NCBI GenBank assembly: GCA_964534175.1
Contig: CAZHNS010000038.1
Location: 1-13,942 of the forward strand
Direction: 5' to 3'
DNA: 13,942 nt
Origin: JAFGHJ01 sp964534175
GTDB lineage: Bacteria > Hydrothermota > UBA3072
A model generated the notes under the pieces. It was given only the letters and a program-made list of their open reading frames with translations. It ran no database searches and was not told the DNA's origin. Made by a program: the position numbers and the translations under genes. How positions within the stretch are numbered: position 1 is the first letter of the stretch; each line of letters begins with the position of its first letter. Below are positions 6,123 to 13,024 of this stretch, one piece after another.

Positions 6123-7547
6123 TTAGTGTTCTTCTTCCGAAAACACAATTGCCTGGAATTTCCAGAGTTCAGAAGATTTCCAAGCATCGGGAGGCAATCC
6201 GGCTTTATAGCAGGTGTGCACAAGAAAAGTTTTCCTATCCCATCCCTGTTCAACAGGAACCTGAGGAAGAAGCAGTCCGCTCATATACCCTCTTTTTATC
6301 ATCAATCCATCTCTGCCTACTTCTATTTCTTCAACACTATTAACCTTTTGCATTGGGGTAAGAACGGATATTTCTATCTCAATATCATCTATTTCGGAAG
6401 GGGTAACTGGAGGAAACCTGTAATCCTGTGTAGCTGCCGCTATAGCCATATCCCTTATTACAAGGAATAACGGTTCCTCTGCTACAATACGCCCAATACA
6501 TCCCCGAAGATCTCCGTTTTTTTTCTTTAGTGTCACAAAGGCTCCACATTTCTCCTTAAGAATTTCACTCTCAACTTGAAAACTAGGGATTTTTCTGTTC
6601 CTTACATATTCACTCAGGGATTTTCTGGCTATAGTCAATAATTTTTCTTTGTCTTTTTTTGTTAATTCAAAATTGAATTCTGTTTCAGATTTTTTATTTT
6701 CGGTTTTTTTTTCCGCATTTTCAGAGAAAACCCAGGCACCATAGCCAACCACGTACCCGCTCTTATCTCCTGTAACATCACCCGAAGTGGTTCTATTCAA
6801 AAGTTCCACCTTGGACAAATTTAAATTTTTCATAACCTGTAACAAAACAGCAATACTAGAACATCCACATGCAGCGCATACTCCTAATTCCCGCATTTCC
6901 CTGTCATATTCCAACAAACCTTGATAATCAAGACTAGAGACATACTTGTTTACCTTATCAGTAACTTCTTTAGCTTTGCTGTAGTTATAGCCGTGGTATA
7001 AATCCGTGGATGCCACAATAACCCAATCTTTTCTATTCTCTAACTCTTCTGACAAAGCTTCGCCTAACAGTTGAAGCAAGGAAGACTGATCGGTACTAAA
7101 AACAATGGGGACTATTTTAAAATCTTTCAAAACCTTTTGAAGAAAAGGCACTTGCACCTCAAGAGAATGCTCCTGGGAATGCGCTTTCGGTTCATTTACT
7201 ATCAGTTTACTGTGAGATTTCAATTTCGAAGCAAAATCTTCATCAATTTTTACCTTTCCAAGAGGTGTCTCCCATTCTCCTCTATCGTAAATTGAGAAAC
7301 CTTTAACATAGTAACGATGGGAAGGGCCTAAAAGAATTACAAGTTTCTTTTTCTTATTTTGCAAAGCCCCATAAGCAAAAGCGGCTGTCTGCCCGCTATA
7401 AATATAACCAGCGTGCGGAGAAATTACTCCGAAAATTTCTCTTTCCATTTCAACATCAGCATTACTTAAATACTGTTCGATTGTTGACGAAAGATTTGAA
7501 GAATTCTCAGGATAGAAAGACCCAGCAACAACTGGTTTTCTTACCAT
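6123..7547 (-). CDS. MEMO-AMMECR1 fusion (AmmeMemoRadiSam system proteins B and A)
   Basis: This 474-residue protein joins two widespread families of unknown reaction. Residues 1 to about 275 are a MEMO domain, related to class III extradiol dioxygenases: VRKPVVAGSFYP at the start, SPHAGYIYSG with His45, ILLGPSHRYY with His77, VASTDLYHG, and a Cys-rich CAACGCSS segment. After a charged linker, residues from about 297 to the end form an AMMECR1 domain with LRGCIG and LLPQVPVEQGW. In many genomes these two are separate genes beside a radical-SAM gene; that third partner is absent here. The start at 7547 is chosen for the AGGGAGGT ribosome binding site. The frame is open to an ATG at 7613, which would add 22 residues looking like a lipoprotein signal (MFRLIFCIFVLLCSFNC). 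It lies downstream of two tRNA genes in the same direction with no terminator between. Confidence 0.9.
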   Translation of the reverse strand: MVRKPVVAGSFYPENSSNLSSTIEQYLSNADVEMEREIFGVISPHAGYIYSGQTAAFAYGALQNKKKKLVILLGPSHRYYVKGFSIYDRGEWETPLGKVKIDEDFASKLKSHSKLIVNEPKAHSQEHSLEVQVPFLQKVLKDFKIVPIVFSTDQSSLLQLLGEALSEELENRKDWVIVASTDLYHGYNYSKAKEVTDKVNKYVSSLDYQGLLEYDREMRELGVCAACGCSSIAVLLQVMKNLNLSKVELLNRTTSGDVTGDKSGYVVGYGAWVFSENAEKKTENKKSETEFNFELTKKDKEKLLTIARKSLSEYVRNRKIPSFQVESEILKEKCGAFVTLKKKNGDLRGCIGRIVAEEPLFLVIRDMAIAAATQDYRFPPVTPSEIDDIEIEISVLTPMQKVNSVEEIEVGRDGLMIKRGYMSGLLLPQVPVEQGWDRKTFLVHTCYKAGLPPDAWKSSELWKFQAIVFSEEEH

Positions 7548-7630
7548 TTTCGACCTCCCTTTACAGTTAAAGGAACAAAGCAATACAAATATACAAAAGA
7601 TTAATCTAAACATTATATTTACCAGTTTAA

Positions 7631-7720
7631 CGGAGAGGCAGGGATTCGAACCCTGGAAGGAGCTTTTGACCCCTTAACCGATTAGCAATCGGTTGCCTTC
7701 GGCCACTCGGCCACCTCTCC
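7631..7720 (-). tRNA. tRNA-Ser (anticodon GCU)
   Basis: The 90-base class II tRNA has acceptor GGAGAGG pairing with CCTCTCC and a G discriminator. The D-arm region reads TGGCCGAGTGGCCGAAGGC. The anticodon stem ACCGA/TCGGT encloses the loop TTGCTAA (anticodon GCT), followed by a long variable arm. The T arm is CAGGG-TTCGAAT-CCCTG. CCA is not encoded (the discriminator is followed by TTA). It is the second of two adjacent serine tRNAs. Confidence 0.96.
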
Positions 7721-7722
7721 AA

Positions 7723-7804
7723 CGGAGGGTGAGGGACTCGAACCCCCAAGGGTGTAAACCCGCCGGATTTCAAATCCGGTGCCTTACCATTAGACTAACC
7801 CTCC
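7723..7804 (-). tRNA. tRNA-Ser (anticodon UGA)
   Basis: The 82-base class II tRNA has acceptor GGAGGGT pairing with ACCCTCC and a G discriminator. The anticodon stem CCGGA/TCCGG encloses the loop TTTGAAA (anticodon TGA). A 15-base variable region holds a GGG/CCC stem. The T arm is GGGGG-TTCGAGT-CCCTC with one G-U pair. CCA is not encoded. Only two bases separate its 3' end from the 5' end of tRNA-Ser(GCU). Confidence 0.94.
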
Positions 7805-7814
7805 CTTTAAAGCA

Positions 7815-7842
7815 ATATTACCAACCCCAGAAAAAAAGTCAA
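7815..7842 (-). promoter_or_regulatory. Predicted sigma70-type promoter of the tRNA-Ser pair
   Basis: On the minus strand TTGACT (7842-7837) is separated by 16 bases from TAATAT (7820-7815). The mature 5' end of tRNA-Ser(UGA) is 11 bases downstream of the -10 box, so the leader is only a few bases. The boxes and spacing are the same as at the mnmG promoter (142-169), including the heptamer array that ends four bases upstream. Confidence 0.75.
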
Positions 7843-7846
7843 GAGG

Positions 7847-8050
7847 AATTTAGGTGTTAGGTCTTAGGTCTTAGATTTTAGTAAAACAACAAAATAAAAA
7901 TATAAATTTTTTTTTGTGTTCTTTGTGTCTTTGTGTGAGAATAATTTGGGGTTGTTGGGCTGAGTTTTTAATAATCGCAATTTAAATGGGTTGCGTGGGG
8001 CTCCGTGCTCTCTGTGAGTTTATATTTTTCTCTGTGTCCTCTGTGGTTAA
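7847..8050 (-). repeat. Composite intergenic repeat, copy 4 (minus orientation, longest)
   Basis: Read on the minus strand, it starts with CCACAGAGGACACAGAGA (about 8047-8030) and CACAGAGAGCACGGAG (about 8017-8002). An apparently unique stretch follows, then CACAAAGA / CACAAAGAA / CACAAAA (about 7937-7914) and an A/T-rich spacer. It ends in five heptamers: CTAAAAT, CTAAGAC, CTAAGAC, CTAACAC and CTAAATT (7881-7847). The array ends four bases before the -35 box of the tRNA promoter. Together with that promoter it fills the gap between the GTPase gene and the tRNAs; nothing else is evident there. Confidence 0.75.
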
Positions 8051-8058
8051 TTTTTAAG

Positions 8059-9021
8059 TTATCGGCTGTGGAATTCAACAACATCCCCTTCCATTAAAAC
8101 TTCCTCCGGGCCCACCTGTCTGGGATTTTTATCTCCCCTCCATAATTTTGTATACTTCATTTTATCCGCAAAATCTTTGTGTATATGATAAGCCGCATCT
8201 TCTACTGTCGCGTCCTTCCTTAAAACTACAGGTTCAGTAAAATCCGCGTTTTTTCCCGGCGGTTTTGTATAAATCCTTATCAGATTAAGAAAATTATAAA
8301 TCTTTTCTTTTAAAATTTCTACATCTGAATTAATATCAAAGCGTTGAAAATCCAGCCTATCAGCATGTTTTTCACGTAATAACCGCAGGTCCTCTTCCTT
8401 ACTCCTTGAAATTATAATAAAACCCCTTTTTTTCATTAATTCATCACCCGTATAATAATCTCTCGATTCCAAAAAAATTGAACCCCCCTCAAACCTATTC
8501 AAAAGTAAATTAAGCTCTTTTATCGGATTGGCTTTCCTGCCATCAATCAAACCTATAAGGATATCGCTACTTCTACCAAGAGCAAGGAGCCAGGGAGGAT
8601 GAAAATTCTCATAAAGAGGCGGAGTGTCAACTAATTGTATTTGAACATTTTCGAACTCAATCATTCCTACATCAGGTTTCTGAGTAGTAAAAGGGTAACT
8701 GGCAATCTCCGGATCGGCATTTGTGAGCTTCGCCAGAAGCGTAGATTTGCCTGAATTAGGCGCTCCCATAAGTACAACCTGTGCAATACCCATTTTGGGA
8801 ACATGAGTCAGATCCAGACGGCGTGCCTGGGGTTTCTTTTTTGCCTCTTTCTTCAGCTTGGCAATCTTGCTGTTTAATTCTGCCCGGAGTCCATCCGTAC
8901 CTTTATGTTTGGGCATCACAGCAAGCATTTCTCTTAGAATAGAAATCTTTTCTTCCGCAGAATCGGCAAATTTAAGTCGCGCTTCTATTTTATGATAAAT
9001 TTGAGGTAAATTTGCCGGCAT
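8059..9021 (-). CDS. DRG/Obg-like GTPase with C-terminal TGS domain
   Basis: This is a 320-residue cytoplasmic P-loop GTPase of the DRG/Obg type, a group tied to ribosomes and translation. An N-terminal helical region (MPANLPQIYHKIEARL, MLAVMPKHKGTDGL, lysine-rich 52-64) precedes the G domain. G1 is GAPNSGKS (86-93), SYPFTTQKPDVG (108-119) contains the G2 threonines, and G3 is DTPP (132-135). The C-terminal TGS domain starts near residue 263 (EPVVLRKDATVEDAAYHIHKDFADKMKYTKLW split over its core) and ends GDVVEFHSR. The guanine-specifying NKxD motif is not visible: its expected place reads IIISRSKEED (202-211). The start is set by the conserved MPANL. No good Shine-Dalgarno is seen. It lies 38 bases after the glycoside hydrolase gene, so it may share that transcript. 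Confidence 0.88.
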   Translation of the reverse strand: MPANLPQIYHKIEARLKFADSAEEKISILREMLAVMPKHKGTDGLRAELNSKIAKLKKEAKKKPQARRLDLTHVPKMGIAQVVLMGAPNSGKSTLLAKLTNADPEIASYPFTTQKPDVGMIEFENVQIQLVDTPPLYENFHPPWLLALGRSSDILIGLIDGRKANPIKELNLLLNRFEGGSIFLESRDYYTGDELMKKRGFIIISRSKEEDLRLLREKHADRLDFQRFDINSDVEILKEKIYNFLNLIRIYTKPPGKNADFTEPVVLRKDATVEDAAYHIHKDFADKMKYTKLWRGDKNPRQVGPEEVLMEGDVVEFHSR

Positions 9022-9059
9022 ACTTTAAAAATCAACTAATCAAACAATTGACTAATCTA

Positions 9060-11228
9060 CTATTCAACGGGTCTAATCCATACCGCCATATCTGTTTTGC
9101 TTTTAAGATAAATATCCTGTAGAATAAGCTGTCCATTTAAAAGCTCTATTTCTCTATCACTCGAAAACTCACCTGTCCAGGTATTATAGTATTTCATAAA
9201 GTACAAAGTATATTCGGTTTCATCAATATTTAACACGAGGTCCTTTTCTTCTTCCTCATCTGGATTTCTCAACCATAAAAATATATCAGCTCCCGATTTA
9301 AGTCCCATAATTTCCATATCTCCATCTACGCTTTCAACCGAAATTTCTTCAAGAATATCATCATCATTTTTAACCATTAATGATACAAAATCGGCAGCAG
9401 CTTTAAAATGAAAATAATGCCCCTTATAATAATGCCATTCCCACCACCAGGTAAGAGGTAATATCGGTGTAGGTGCAAACATTCCACGCCACAAACCGTC
9501 ATGCATCTCACGTTCATAGGATTCACCAGGAAAATCCTTACCGGGACCCCTCCAGCCCAAAGCAAACTCGCTTACCACATTTGGTTTATTAAAGTTTTCA
9601 ACATATTCCCTGATACTGTTTTTAATATCGGAAATATCTCTACCAGGACCATATAAATGGTGTTCGGAGAAATCAATATCTTCAATTCTCCACAAACCCG
9701 GTACTCCTCTATGACTAATGCTTGTTGAGATAAGATGCCCATAGGGATCAACCTGCTTTAAGTATTTAGACATTTCTTTATGCCAGCTCACAATTGCCGA
9801 CGCCGGTACATCTTGCCACTCCATCACATTATCAATTTCATTCCATAATTCCCAACAAGCGAGATTGGTCGAGTATCCCCATCGCGCAACCAAATAACGC
9901 AATTTGTTTTTGTATATTCTTTTCGCCTCAGCTGAGGTAAAAAAATCCACCGGATTTTCACAGGGACCACCATTTGCCGCATTGTATGGGTTTGTTCTCC
10001 ACTCGGCATTGGACCCCCAACCGTCTACGTAGGATTTGAAAATACCGTGATAATCAAGTGTCAGCATAACGTAAAGACCCTTTTCTTCACACAAAGAGAG
10101 TATTTCATCTAATCTTTCTGCGGTTTTACTATAATACCTGCCGAGGCCAGGAGCATCCAGAACATCTTCTTCCTGCCCGTATTCAATTTCAGCACTCCCA
10201 AGGTAAACGCTCCCTTTGAGGTTTCCCATAAATTCGATTTTTAGATAATTTGTACCTTCCGGAAGCTCATCTATATAGACAACATACATTCGATACCACC
10301 CTTCTGATATATCCCGACTTTCTCCAAACTCGATATCGATGGTAGTATAGTTAATATTATCCGGCGAAGAATAACATTTCATCTTTTCTTGAGAAAAATT
10401 TTCATTGTAAAATAACTTTAATTTAAATCTTCTTATATCCTTAAGATTGTATATAATTGTTTCTTTTTCATTGGACTGGATCATGACTCTATTTGTATCA
10501 TCTTCTGTAAACTTAGATTCCCCCAAATCAATTACGAGACCCTGTGTGCGTAAAAAAACTTTACTCCAGTTTTCGAATTCATCGATAATCGTTCCGTAAT
10601 AACTCATAACCACTCTTGTCCATTCCAGAGGTAGATTCCAGGTACACATCCATGTTCTAAATAAATTCGCATTATTTTCCTCGAGAGCGTCAAGATAATC
10701 CTCATATGGGTATTTCCAATCTGATTTTAACTCCCAACCTATGTTTAAGCCTACACCTCGGAAGCGTTTACCGGAATCAAACACAAAAGAGTAAAAGGAT
10801 TTATCATTTAATCGAAGAAATCCTTCATTATCCGATTCTTTAACAGATACGTAGAATTCTTCAGAATTATACGTACCCTTTTTGTTAATCACTCGAATAT
10901 GAAACGAGTGAGTCCCTACCTGCATAGCAGTAAACCTTGCTTCCCAATTTGACTTCCCGGATGGGCCATCTTCATAAAAACAGGGAAGAGTAACGGTATC
11001 GCCGGCCGGGGATCTTATCATAGCATCTACTCTTATATCTTCTGGGTCATAAGGATTTTTAAATTTTTTAGTCAAACCGATATCTATATAAAGAGTTTCG
11101 AATTTCTCTATACTATTTAAGGCTAGTTTTACTGAAATACCCGAGGAATTACTCCTGTTGCATGAAACAAGCGAAATTGCAAATATTGCTACCAGTCCAG
11201 TTAAAATCCTCAGCTTTAATTTATCCAT
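9060..11228 (-). CDS. Lipoprotein glycoside hydrolase, clan GH-A (GH5-like) with DUF5060-like N-terminal domain
   Basis: This 722-residue predicted lipoprotein has a signal peptide with lipobox SLVSC (Cys23). Residues about 30-130 look like the Ig-like DUF5060 domain found in front of GH-A barrels (RSPAGDTVTLPCFYED, WEARFTAMQVGTHSFHI). A TIM barrel starts near 145 (FRGVGLNIGW, NNANLFRTWMCTWNLPLEW). Residues about 222-352 are a beta-rich insertion resembling a carbohydrate-binding sandwich. The barrel then resumes (ERLDEILSLCEEKGLYVMLTLDYHG split over one helix and strand) with acid/base candidate Glu464 in ELWNEID and nucleophile candidate Glu554 in VVSEFALGW, then PLTWWWEWHY. A C-terminal beta domain follows from about 625. 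The substrate is probably a beta-linked plant or microbial polysaccharide, but it cannot be fixed. ATG 11228 is chosen over an upstream in-frame ATG (11261) for its GGAGG site and proper signal peptide. Confidence 0.85.
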   Translation of the reverse strand: MDKLKLRILTGLVAIFAISLVSCNRSNSSGISVKLALNSIEKFETLYIDIGLTKKFKNPYDPEDIRVDAMIRSPAGDTVTLPCFYEDGPSGKSNWEARFTAMQVGTHSFHIRVINKKGTYNSEEFYVSVKESDNEGFLRLNDKSFYSFVFDSGKRFRGVGLNIGWELKSDWKYPYEDYLDALEENNANLFRTWMCTWNLPLEWTRVVMSYYGTIIDEFENWSKVFLRTQGLVIDLGESKFTEDDTNRVMIQSNEKETIIYNLKDIRRFKLKLFYNENFSQEKMKCYSSPDNINYTTIDIEFGESRDISEGWYRMYVVYIDELPEGTNYLKIEFMGNLKGSVYLGSAEIEYGQEEDVLDAPGLGRYYSKTAERLDEILSLCEEKGLYVMLTLDYHGIFKSYVDGWGSNAEWRTNPYNAANGGPCENPVDFFTSAEAKRIYKNKLRYLVARWGYSTNLACWELWNEIDNVMEWQDVPASAIVSWHKEMSKYLKQVDPYGHLISTSISHRGVPGLWRIEDIDFSEHHLYGPGRDISDIKNSIREYVENFNKPNVVSEFALGWRGPGKDFPGESYEREMHDGLWRGMFAPTPILPLTWWWEWHYYKGHYFHFKAAADFVSLMVKNDDDILEEISVESVDGDMEIMGLKSGADIFLWLRNPDEEEEKDLVLNIDETEYTLYFMKYYNTWTGEFSSDREIELLNGQLILQDIYLKSKTDMAVWIRPVE

Positions 11229-11263
11229 GAATTCCTCCAAGTTAAGGTGTAAGTTTTCCATAA

Positions 11264-11289
11264 GTTATACTTTTGGTCGATGATGTCAA
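11264..11289 (-). promoter_or_regulatory. Possible promoter of the glycoside hydrolase gene
   Basis: A perfect -35 TTGACA (11289-11284, minus strand) lies 56 bases upstream of the start codon, inside TGCTTGACATCAT. The -10 choice is unclear: TATAAC lies at a short 14-base spacing, and TAACTT at 16 bases. The block TGCTTGACATnAT is shared with the DUF6868 promoter. Confidence 0.4.
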
Positions 11290-11394
11290 GCACAATCTAA
11301 CAGGAAAAAACTTGAATTTCCGTGTTCTTATATATTTATTTTTTAACTCTAAACCAGTTTATCTCTCTGTTATCCTAAAAAAACGTTTACCTCA

Positions 11395-12618
11395 CTACTT
11401 CTTTTTAGATACCTCTTCCCAATCTACTTTTCCCGTAAACTGCATAACAACAAAGAGGGTTATTATGCACAAAATTGTGATAGAAAGACCGGTAAAGCCT
11501 TCAAAGAAAAACGTGTAAGAAAATAAAACCAGATATACGAACTGAAAAATAGCAACCTCTACAAAGGCAAATCGATTGCTGACAACTAATCTCATGTAGG
11601 TTACAACAAGAGCTATCGAAACAGCAGAACTGATTAAGAATGCAGCATGTATAGATATATGGTCGACCAAGTATGCAAGGAGAAGATGAAAACCAAAGAA
11701 GGCAGCTCCGATAAAGAAATAGTTCATTGGGTGAACTTTTATCCCACGCAGTGTTGTAAAAATGAAAAGCAAAAAGAAAAAGAGAAACAGAGAAATAGGA
11801 GCAGAGAAAGTAACCTGACTGACCCAGGGCCCGGGATTAAGTTTTTTGGGTAAATCCATACCAATTTTGACGCCCGTCAGCAGATTAGAATATTGCCATT
11901 TTAACTCCCATCCCTTTTCAACTTTAGTTTTTTCCGTCGGAGAAATACTGTTTTGAGGAAAATCGGTTTCATCAAAATCGGTATTCATTGTAAGAATAAA
12001 ATCCTTAACCTGCGTTACGTTTTGACCAAAATCATACCACCACTCGTCCAAACCCTGAGAGGTGTATGAAATTTCTATAGCTTCTCTTTCTCCCGGAGAA
12101 AGTCTTACAGGGTAGGATAACCTTCCAGATGATATGTCTATCTTTTCCATCTCTTTATCATTAACTTTAAATTTAAAATTATCATAAACTGCACCTGCTG
12201 CAGGAAAATCAAAATTAAAATAAATATAACGGGTAGCATCAGTGTCATTAATAATTTCGTACCATCCTGAAAAATCCACCGCATAGGTAGAGTACCAGAG
12301 CAAACCCTTTTTGCGATGTTCAAGAGATAAAGAAACATCAATCTCACTTGCCTCAAGAGGTATATAATGTTCAACATGATAGGTCTCAAATTCCTTAACA
12401 GTCTTACCTGATACAATCTTCTCTATTTCTTTCTTTTTAGCTACTTGGTAGTAAACAGTAGGGGCTCTCTGCCACTGCACGGTACCCCATAACTGACCAA
12501 CCATATCTTTAAGTTTGTAATCCTGTGTATGCGTTCTCTTTAAAATCGTGGCTCCAAGAACCAACCAGGCTGCCACGATAAAAACATAAATTAGAAAAAT
12601 GACGGGAAGCTTTCTCAT
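11395..12618 (-). CDS. CreD-like inner membrane protein
   Basis: This 407-residue membrane protein resembles CreD, the inner-membrane product of the Cre regulon of enterobacteria, whose overproduction there affects envelope traits. Residues about 5-25 form one transmembrane helix. Residues about 26-270 form a large, probably periplasmic, beta-rich domain. Five hydrophobic helices follow from PISLFLFFFLLFIF to the end. The family's hallmark is HPMNYFFIGAAFFGFHLLLAY at the second C-terminal helix, and VDWEE lies near the C-terminus. It is somewhat shorter than the roughly 450-residue E. coli protein. The start at ATG 12618 is chosen for GGAGGT 7 bases upstream; an in-frame TTG lies five codons earlier. 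It is 73 bases downstream of the DUF6868 gene and shares its promoter. No creABC genes are in the window, so the local role is open. Confidence 0.8.
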   Translation of the reverse strand: MRKLPVIFLIYVFIVAAWLVLGATILKRTHTQDYKLKDMVGQLWGTVQWQRAPTVYYQVAKKKEIEKIVSGKTVKEFETYHVEHYIPLEASEIDVSLSLEHRKKGLLWYSTYAVDFSGWYEIINDTDATRYIYFNFDFPAAGAVYDNFKFKVNDKEMEKIDISSGRLSYPVRLSPGEREAIEISYTSQGLDEWWYDFGQNVTQVKDFILTMNTDFDETDFPQNSISPTEKTKVEKGWELKWQYSNLLTGVKIGMDLPKKLNPGPWVSQVTFSAPISLFLFFFLLFIFTTLRGIKVHPMNYFFIGAAFFGFHLLLAYLVDHISIHAAFLISSAVSIALVVTYMRLVVSNRFAFVEVAIFQFVYLVLFSYTFFFEGFTGLSITILCIITLFVVMQFTGKVDWEEVSKKK

Positions 12619-12691
12619 AATTTTAACCTCCAAAAAGCTTTAATTTCGCAACGCGAAGATTAACAAATAGACACATACCTTTATTGATATT

Positions 12692-12928
12692 TTACCCAAG
12701 AATACGTAATACAATATACGGTACGATACTGAAGAAAAGTATGCATATTTTATAGAACATCATACCCGAATAAACAATGGCATTAAATTGGTCTTTTTTT
12801 ATATCGTACCATTTACCGTGGAACTTATAAATAAAATCACTGCCTAATGAAAAAGCCAAAAAACTTATTAATAACAAACCTAAATTAATTATTGCGCTCC
12901 ACAGTAAAAATTCCTCAAAAGATCCCAT
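12692..12928 (-). CDS. DUF6868 family small membrane protein
   Basis: This 78-residue protein has two hydrophobic helices (about 8-28 and 52-76). The central polar segment IYKFHGKWYDIKKDQFNAI and the overall pattern (FLLWSAIINLGLL at the start, GMMFYKICILFFSIVPY at the end) fit the DUF6868 family. ATG 12928 has a strong GGGAGGT ribosome binding site four bases upstream and lies directly downstream of a good promoter. It is the first gene of a two-gene unit with the CreD-like gene, which suggests that the two act together in the inner membrane. No function is known to me for the family. Confidence 0.8.
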   Translation of the reverse strand: MGSFEEFLLWSAIINLGLLLISFLAFSLGSDFIYKFHGKWYDIKKDQFNAIVYSGMMFYKICILFFSIVPYIVLRILG

Positions 12929-12950
12929 TAATACCTCCCTTTTAATATAT

Positions 12951-12979
12951 ATGGTACACTGATTTAAGCATTATGTCAA
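12951..12979 (-). promoter_or_regulatory. Predicted sigma70 promoter of the DUF6868-creD unit
   Basis: On the minus strand a perfect TTGACA (12979-12974) is followed by 17 bases and TACCAT (12956-12951, 4 of 6 matches). The predicted start lies about 15 bases before the ribosome binding site and ATG. The surrounding TGCTTGACATAATG resembles the block upstream of the glycoside hydrolase gene. Confidence 0.65.
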
Positions 12980-13024
12980 GCAATTTTTTAAACCCCCACT
13001 ACCCCACCTCAAAAATCATTGAAC

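Noticed and set aside
7847..7881. TTAGGT-like arrays resembling telomeric repeats
   Set aside because: The arrays are short (two to five units), internal and in both orientations, have a variable 7-base unit, and sit among ordinary bacterial genes. Nothing suggests a chromosome end.
9022..9059. Sixth copy of the heptamer repeat between the glycoside hydrolase and GTPase genes
   Set aside because: It has ACTAATC twice, but the spacing is not a clean multiple of 7 and there is no CAC-rich array, so it was not counted.
11229..11261. Upstream ATG at 11261 as start of the glycoside hydrolase
   Set aside because: It would add MENLHLNLEEF in front of an intact signal peptide. GGAGG sits at the proper distance from ATG 11228 instead.
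11647..11853. Plus-strand open frame inside the CreD-like gene
   Set aside because: Its lysine- and glutamate-rich translation is the complement of phenylalanine- and leucine-rich membrane helices. There is no independent support.
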